A stretch of DNA of 59,092 bases from Methylococcales bacterium (GTDB lineage Bacteria; Pseudomonadota; Gammaproteobacteria; Methylococcales; Methylomonadaceae), in assembly GCA_028712795.1 (NCBI GenBank), contig JAQTPT010000019.1, positions 1 to 59,092 on the forward strand. Reading direction: 5' to 3'. A program made the translations under genes and the position numbers. The notes under the pieces are model-generated. The model saw only the letters and a list, made by a program, of their open reading frames with translations, searched no databases and was not told where the DNA came from. Below, one piece after another: positions 55,854 to 59,092 of this stretch; positions within the stretch are counted from its first letter, which is position 1; every line of letters begins with the position of its first letter.

Positions 55854-56397
55854 GCTTAAGATAATCGGGGGAAACTGGCGCAGTCGATACATATCTTTTG
55901 TCGATGCGCCGGGATTAAGGCCGACTCCGGCCAGAGTGCGCGAAACCCTGTTTAATTGGCTGCAAAATGACATCATCGGCAGGCGTTGCCTGGACTTGTA
56001 TGCCGGCAGCGGCGCGCTAGGCTTTGAAGCCGCTTCCCGAGGCGCAAAATCCGTCATTCAGGTAGAAAACAATTCGCTCGCCTGCCGGGCGTTAAAAGAA
56101 AATGCCCTCGCGTTGGCCGCCTGCCAGATTAAAATCGTTCAATCGGACGTCTTCCGTTATCTGGCCGGTGATGCCGAACCTTTTGATGTGGTGTTTATTG
56201 ACCCGCCTTTCGCAACGGGCCTGGCCGTCCAAACCTGTCAATGGCTGGAAGACAAAGGCTGGCTGGGTAAACATGCGAAGGTCTATGTTGAAGCGGAAAG
56301 CACTTTGAGGCTTGAAGGTATGCCGGAAAACTGGCGGCAACTGAAAAGCAAAGTGGCGGGAGAGGTTGGGTATCATTTGTTTGAGAGGCTCGGCTAA
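55843..56397 (+). CDS. rsmD: 16S rRNA guanine(966)-N2 methyltransferase RsmD
   Basis: 184 residues from the GTG at 55843 (MQNKLKIIGGNWRSR), which overlaps the end of the M16 gene; the longer frame from 55702 lies within M16 and is not credible. Motifs: RPTPARVRETLFNWL, DLYAGSGALGFEAASRGA and the catalytic VFIDPPF. It makes m2G966 in 16S rRNA. A decayed copy of its last 228 bp lies at 57343-57570. Confidence 0.93.
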   Translation: MQNKLKIIGGNWRSRYISFVDAPGLRPTPARVRETLFNWLQNDIIGRRCLDLYAGSGALGFEAASRGAKSVIQVENNSLACRALKENALALAACQIKIVQSDVFRYLAGDAEPFDVVFIDPPFATGLAVQTCQWLEDKGWLGKHAKVYVEAESTLRLEGMPENWRQLKSKVAGEVGYHLFERLG

Positions 56398-56522
56398 GCG
56401 ATAACCGTTGTCAAGAACAACAATCTATAAATATGAGCGTGATGTTGCTAGAGCGAGAATGTTAATGCCATAATGCAGCTTAGCCGTATAAAATTTGATA
56501 CAATGTAAGTAATGGATCAGAA

Positions 56523-56867
56523 ATGGAGCAAGAAAAAGAAATCCGCTGGATGGGTTCGGCTTATGCGGATATTTTTAACTTTCCACTTGAGTCGAGACGA
56601 GAAGCTGGATTTCAGTTAGGAAAAGTGCAGGCAGGGCTTGATCCAGATGATTGGAAACCATTCGGTAATGCAGGTAAGGGTACTCGGGAAATCCGTATTA
56701 GGGATGCTACTGGGATTTATCGAGTTATGTACGTGGCTAAGTTTGACGAAGCTATTTATGTGCTTCACTGCTTTCAGAAGAAAACCGAATCAACTACGAA
56801 GCGCGACAAAGATATTGTAGAAACTCGCTATAGAGATTTAGTAAGGGAAAGGAGTAAGTCGAAATGA
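56523..56867 (+). CDS. RelE/Gp49-like toxin of a toxin-antitoxin pair
   Basis: 114 residues. The motif set GKVQAGLDPDDWKPF, GTREIRIRDATGIYRVMYV and IYVLHCFQKKT is that of Gp49-like HigB/RelE toxins, ribosome-dependent mRNA endonucleases. The stop overlaps the start of the antitoxin gene by 4 bp. The toxin-first order is typical of HigBA. TACAAT about 20 bp upstream may be its -10 box. Confidence 0.88.
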   Translation: MEQEKEIRWMGSAYADIFNFPLESRREAGFQLGKVQAGLDPDDWKPFGNAGKGTREIRIRDATGIYRVMYVAKFDEAIYVLHCFQKKTESTTKRDKDIVETRYRDLVRERSKSK

Positions 56868-57199
56868 ACGATATTGATACAAAAGTAAGACATGTAACGC
56901 AGCCAGGTGCGAATCTATTTGTTGAACTCGGATTCGATCTGACTGAAGCGGAGCAACTCCAAGCTGAATCACGAAAACGCATCAACGACACCAAGGTCTT
57001 GAAAGAGGCGCTAATGAGTGAGTTGGCAAAATGGATTAAAGAAAACCATCTGAAACAAGAGGAAGCTGCCGTGATCTTGCATATAACACACCCACGTGTG
57101 TCTGACGTTGTGAACAAAAAAGCAAGTAAATTTACGATTGATGCTTTGGTTGATATGTTAACCAGAATCGGTAAAACCATACATTTTGCAATTGGTTGA
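56864..57199 (+). CDS. Xre-family antitoxin
   Basis: 111 residues. A C-terminal helix-turn-helix (LKQEEAAVILHITHPRVSDVVNKK) of the HigA2/HTH_37 type, with a preceding helical stretch that probably binds the toxin. It represses its own operon in related systems. Translationally coupled to the toxin gene. Behind it comes the decayed rsmD copy. Confidence 0.88.
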   Translation: MNDIDTKVRHVTQPGANLFVELGFDLTEAEQLQAESRKRINDTKVLKEALMSELAKWIKENHLKQEEAAVILHITHPRVSDVVNKKASKFTIDALVDMLTRIGKTIHFAIG

Positions 57200-57342
57200 A
57201 GAAAATAGCAAGTTGCAAGTAGCCATATGGAGTCATACGAAATACGGGGGGGATCGTGGTGTGAACTCTCCCTCATTTAAAGTTCAACTGGCTACGGATA
57301 ACACCAAACGTTAAGGACGAGGTACATACCCCGTCCCGCTCG

Positions 57343-57570
57343 GATACTGAACCTTTTGATGTGGTGTTTGTTGGTCCGCCTTTCGCTATGGGTCTGGCCG
57401 TTCAAACTTGCCAGTGGTTGGAAGACAAAGGTTGATTGGGTAAACAGGCAAAAATCTATGTTGAAACCGAAAGCACTTTGAAGCTTGAAAGAATGCCGTC
57501 TAACTAGCGGCAGCTTAAAAGCAAAGTGGCCGGGGAAGTGGGGTATCATTTGTTTGAGCGGGCGGGGTAA
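57343..57570 (+). pseudogene. Decayed duplicate of the rsmD 3' end
   Basis: 76 codons align without gaps to the last 76 codons of rsmD (56170-56397): EPFDVVF, PPFA, GLAVQTCQWLEDKG and KSKVAGEVGYHLFER are the same. Two in-frame stops (TGA where rsmD has Trp, TAG where rsmD has Trp) and DPPF changed to GPPF show that it is not functional. The two copies bracket the toxin-antitoxin pair as direct repeats. Confidence 0.9.
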
Positions 57571-57892
57571 AAGCGTCCTATGCAGCTTGATCCATAAGCT
57601 TTGGCGGTGTATTGTTATTTCCCCTATAAGGATGCATATACAGCTTGCCATCAATGACGGGGACTTATAGTATTTGGCTCGACAGATTGCCGTAGAGTGA
57701 TATACATTGGCGATTGAAATTTAATATACACCTAATAAGGTGTCTACTTTATGTTGGACGACAAACCGAATAACCGAGTTGAGTAATCCGCGCTTGACTG
57801 CCAGAGCCCAACATGAGTGGCAACAGATAACATAAAGTTGCGTGGAGGGACGGGAGAAAAATTTTTGTGTGCTGCTGAAAGGATAAAAACGA
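57571..57892. other. Gap of about 320 bp before the HEPN-like gene
   Basis: No gene seen. It contains ACACCTAATAAGGTGT (a small hairpin) near 57725 and the inverted pair CTTTATGTT / AACATAAAG about 80 bp apart. AAAGGA precedes the next ATG. It might hold the promoter of the following gene. Confidence 0.35.
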
Positions 57893-58474
57893 ATGAAAAC
57901 AGTAGTTGCTCCTGGGAGTGATTTTGAATTTCAGATTAAAACCTTTATCAATTTAAGTCCCACACAAGGTTCATTCAAAAATACTATTTTTGGTCATTTG
58001 ATAATAGAAGAATTAATAAGAGAGCTGGTCTCGGATAGGCTTAAAAAAGCATCCGTTATAGAAAATTCAAATTTTTCATTCTATCAAATCTGTTCAATTG
58101 CTGAAGGTCTATATGGTGATGATATTCCGTCTTGGATATTACCCGCAGCAAAAAAATTGAATAAAATAAGAAATCAATATGCTCACAATTTAAATCCGGA
58201 TGGAATTGATGATCTGCTCAATGATTTTAACCAATTCGTGTTCAAAGAAAGCGGTTTAAAAAAGAAAGAGGTAAAAGCTAAAAAAATTCTCGATGAGAAA
58301 AATAAGGCGGCCGAAGAACAAAGAAAATCTAACAAAAATAAAGGATTTTGGCTCCCGCCAGAACGTAGTATTTTGGACAGAAGCACAGAAGAAATATTTC
58401 ACAGGGCAGTTTTAGAGTTGGCAGAATACATTTACCGCTGCTCTCCAAAAGTGAGACAGGAACAGAAAGTCTGA
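57893..58474 (+). CDS. HEPN-like hypothetical protein, probable cassette gene
   Basis: 193 residues, helical, soluble. The block KLNKIRNQYAHNLNPD contains R-x4-H, the signature of HEPN-fold proteins (often RNases or partners in toxin or defence systems), in a DUF4145-like setting. A Lys-rich coiled segment (about 120-150) follows, then a C-terminal helix. It is followed after about 45 bp by an attC-like site, so it may be an integron cassette gene. The assignment rests on motif and context only. Confidence 0.5.
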   Translation: MKTVVAPGSDFEFQIKTFINLSPTQGSFKNTIFGHLIIEELIRELVSDRLKKASVIENSNFSFYQICSIAEGLYGDDIPSWILPAAKKLNKIRNQYAHNLNPDGIDDLLNDFNQFVFKESGLKKKEVKAKKILDEKNKAAEEQRKSNKNKGFWLPPERSILDRSTEEIFHRAVLELAEYIYRCSPKVRQEQKV

Positions 58475-58519
58475 ATAAGGAATTTGCCGCCGGAGGAACT
58501 TGCCGGGGGGAGAATGAAA

Positions 58520-58588
58520 GTCCAACTTGCGGCTAGACCAGACCGCCCGTAAAGACTGGGCGGACTGGTCAGCCTTATGACGTTAGAG
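58520..58588 (+). repeat. attC-like integron recombination site
   Basis: Begins with GTCCAAC (fits RYYYAAC) and ends GTTAGAG (GTTRRRY except the last base). Between them an imperfect stem: GGCT/AGCC, an unpaired A on one arm, GACCAG/CTGGTC, an A/A mismatch, CCGCCC/GGGCGG and a 9-base loop. Unpaired spacers separate the R boxes from the stem. Length 69 bp. These are the structural features of attC: R box, central spacer, L box with an extrahelical base. Confidence 0.55.
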
Positions 58589-58593
58589 ATTTT

Positions 58594-58773
58594 ATGTTGC
58601 CAACAAATATAAACAATCAAGAATTCTGTTCACAGCTTGAAGCATTTGGATACGCAAAAGTTATTGGCCTTCTTAGCTCTGGTGAGCCAGGTACGCACCG
58701 CGTACCTCTTGATGGCTTGATTTATCGGAACGCTTTGATTAAATGTACTCAATGCGTCACGGCTTTCTCATAA
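58594..58773 (+). CDS. Short ORF directly behind the attC-like site
   Basis: 59 codons starting 6 bases after the attC-like right box (MLPTNINNQEFCSQLEAFGY, later VPLDGLIYRNALIKCTQC). This close spacing is typical of cassette genes. The last codons and stop are within an IS end (58758-58776), so it is probably truncated. Product unknown. Confidence 0.4.
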   Translation: MLPTNINNQEFCSQLEAFGYAKVIGLLSSGEPGTHRVPLDGLIYRNALIKCTQCVTAFS

Positions 58774-58776
58774 AAA
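58758..58776 (+). repeat. Isolated ISAs1-type terminal repeat
   Basis: CACGGCTTTCTCATAAAAA matches exactly the left inverted repeat of the ISAs1 element at 25222-25240. No transposase follows, so it is the relic of a deleted copy. Confidence 0.6.
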
Positions 58777-58798
58777 ATTGCATGGAACTGTAACCCGG

Positions 58799-58878
58799 TA
58801 AGGCGCAATAGCCGTATTGCGCCGCATGAAAGGCATAAATTGTCCTTCACTACTTTGTTACAATGTGGGCATAATGAG
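58799..58878 (+). repeat. REP-like unit 1 upstream of a RAYT gene
   Basis: GGCGCAATA and TATTGCGCC form a perfect 9-bp hairpin with a 4-base loop (58802-58823), followed by GCATGAAAGGCATAA, an ACTACTTTGTTACAAT stretch and a GGATAATGAG-like end. The whole unit is repeated immediately downstream. Confidence 0.7.
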
Positions 58879-58897
58879 CGAATCAATGGGGTCAACG

Positions 58898-59010
58898 CGT
58901 AAGGCGCAATCCATAGGGCGCAATAGGCGATAGCCGTATTGCGCCGCATGAAAGGCATAATTCTTCTCCACTACTTTGTTTCTTTGTTACAATTTGGGGA
59001 TAATGAGGAT
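58898..59010 (+). repeat. REP-like unit 2 upstream of a RAYT gene
   Basis: A second copy with an enlarged hairpin (GGCGCAATA, GGC/GCC inner pair, TATTGCGCC; about 58918-58945) and the same GCATGAAAGGCATAA and ACTACTTTGTT...TTACAAT sequence. It leads straight into the transposase ATG, so the repeat carries the promoter region. Confidence 0.7.
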
Positions 59011-59015
59011 TAACA

Positions 59016-59092
59016 ATGCCTGACTATCGCCGTTACCGCATTCCAGGCGGCACTTATTTTTTTACCGTCAATCTGTTGGAGAGGTATCCTAA
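59016..59092 (+). CDS. REP-associated tyrosine transposase (RAYT), N-terminal part only
   Basis: 25 codons before the window ends: MPDYRRYRIPGGTYFFTVNL then LERYP. This is the typical N-terminus of TnpA-REP/RAYT proteins (Y1 transposase fold), which move or maintain REP palindromes. GAGGAT precedes the ATG. The rest lies outside the window. Two REP-like hairpins lie directly upstream, as expected for a RAYT and its cognate repeats. Confidence 0.88.
   Translation, partial: MPDYRRYRIPGGTYFFTVNLLERYP

Noticed and set aside
57740..57850. GTTGGAC and GCCCAAC boxes as a possible second attC site
   Set aside because: They fit the box consensus but are in the wrong order for one site, and no stem with an extrahelical base lies between suitable boxes.
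1..59092. CRISPR arrays, tRNA and rRNA genes
   Set aside because: Scanning by eye I found no regularly spaced direct repeats and no tRNA T-arm-like or rRNA sequences; a covariance-model scan could still reveal a missed small RNA.

Overview
This 59 kb window looks like a chromosomal segment of a gammaproteobacterium. An aerobic methanotroph of the Methylococcales type is a plausible guess, but that is inference from gene content and order (dapA-bamC, dksA-gluQ, ftsE-ftsX-rpoH, a complete aa3-type oxidase cluster, hemJ, rsmD, PilZ and c-di-GMP proteins). No 16S or other diagnostic RNA gene is present, and I saw no tRNA, rRNA or CRISPR array.

Layout. 1-3.9 kb: an ISAzo13-type transposase end, two Sel1-repeat proteins, small dispersed inverted repeats (one interrupting a small gene) and a 388-residue unknown protein. 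3.9-11 kb: a two-gene chromate transporter, a CYTH-like protein, a decayed IS with perfect 22-bp ends, then an ODP-type (metallo-beta-lactamase fold) oxygen-binding protein overlapping a PAS4-GGDEF-EAL c-di-GMP enzyme. 11.4-19.7 kb: housekeeping genes deaD, dapA, bamC, purL and a small membrane protein. 19.7-30.5 kb: an IS graveyard (IS1634, IS1-like and ISAs1 remnants, all broken) carrying a coiled-coil protein, a PhoX-like secreted protein, gmd and the stub of its usual partner fcl. 30.5-34.8 kb: hemJ, gluQ, dksA, an aminotransferase, a rhodanese and a TIGR02647 protein.

34.8-45.7 kb is the most remarkable part. On the minus strand a cytochrome c oxidase cluster (coxB, coxA, a 32-residue membrane peptide, cox11, coxC, SURF1, a SCO-like protein) runs directly into the ftsY-ftsE-ftsX-rpoH cluster. 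At the junction heme A synthase (CtaA/Cox15) and the signal recognition particle receptor FtsY are one continuous 653-codon reading frame. The heme-ligand histidines and all FtsY GTPase motifs are present, and the linker has no start codon. Immediately upstream of rpoH sits a near-perfect CIRCE operator, implying HrcA control of sigma-32.

45.8-56.4 kb: a frameshifted bacteriohemerythrin, acylphosphatase, rlmKL, an FKBP isomerase, a lytic transglycosylase-like lipoprotein, a tandem PilZ protein, ybiB, ctaB (heme O synthase, supplying CtaA-FtsY), an M16 peptidase pair and rsmD. 56.4-59.1 kb is an accessory tail. A RelE/Xre-type toxin-antitoxin pair lies between rsmD and a decayed, gap-free copy of the rsmD 3' end. 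It is followed by a HEPN-like gene, an attC-like integron recombination site with a small ORF directly behind it, an IS end, and two REP-like hairpins leading into the 5' end of a REP-associated tyrosine transposase cut by the window edge.
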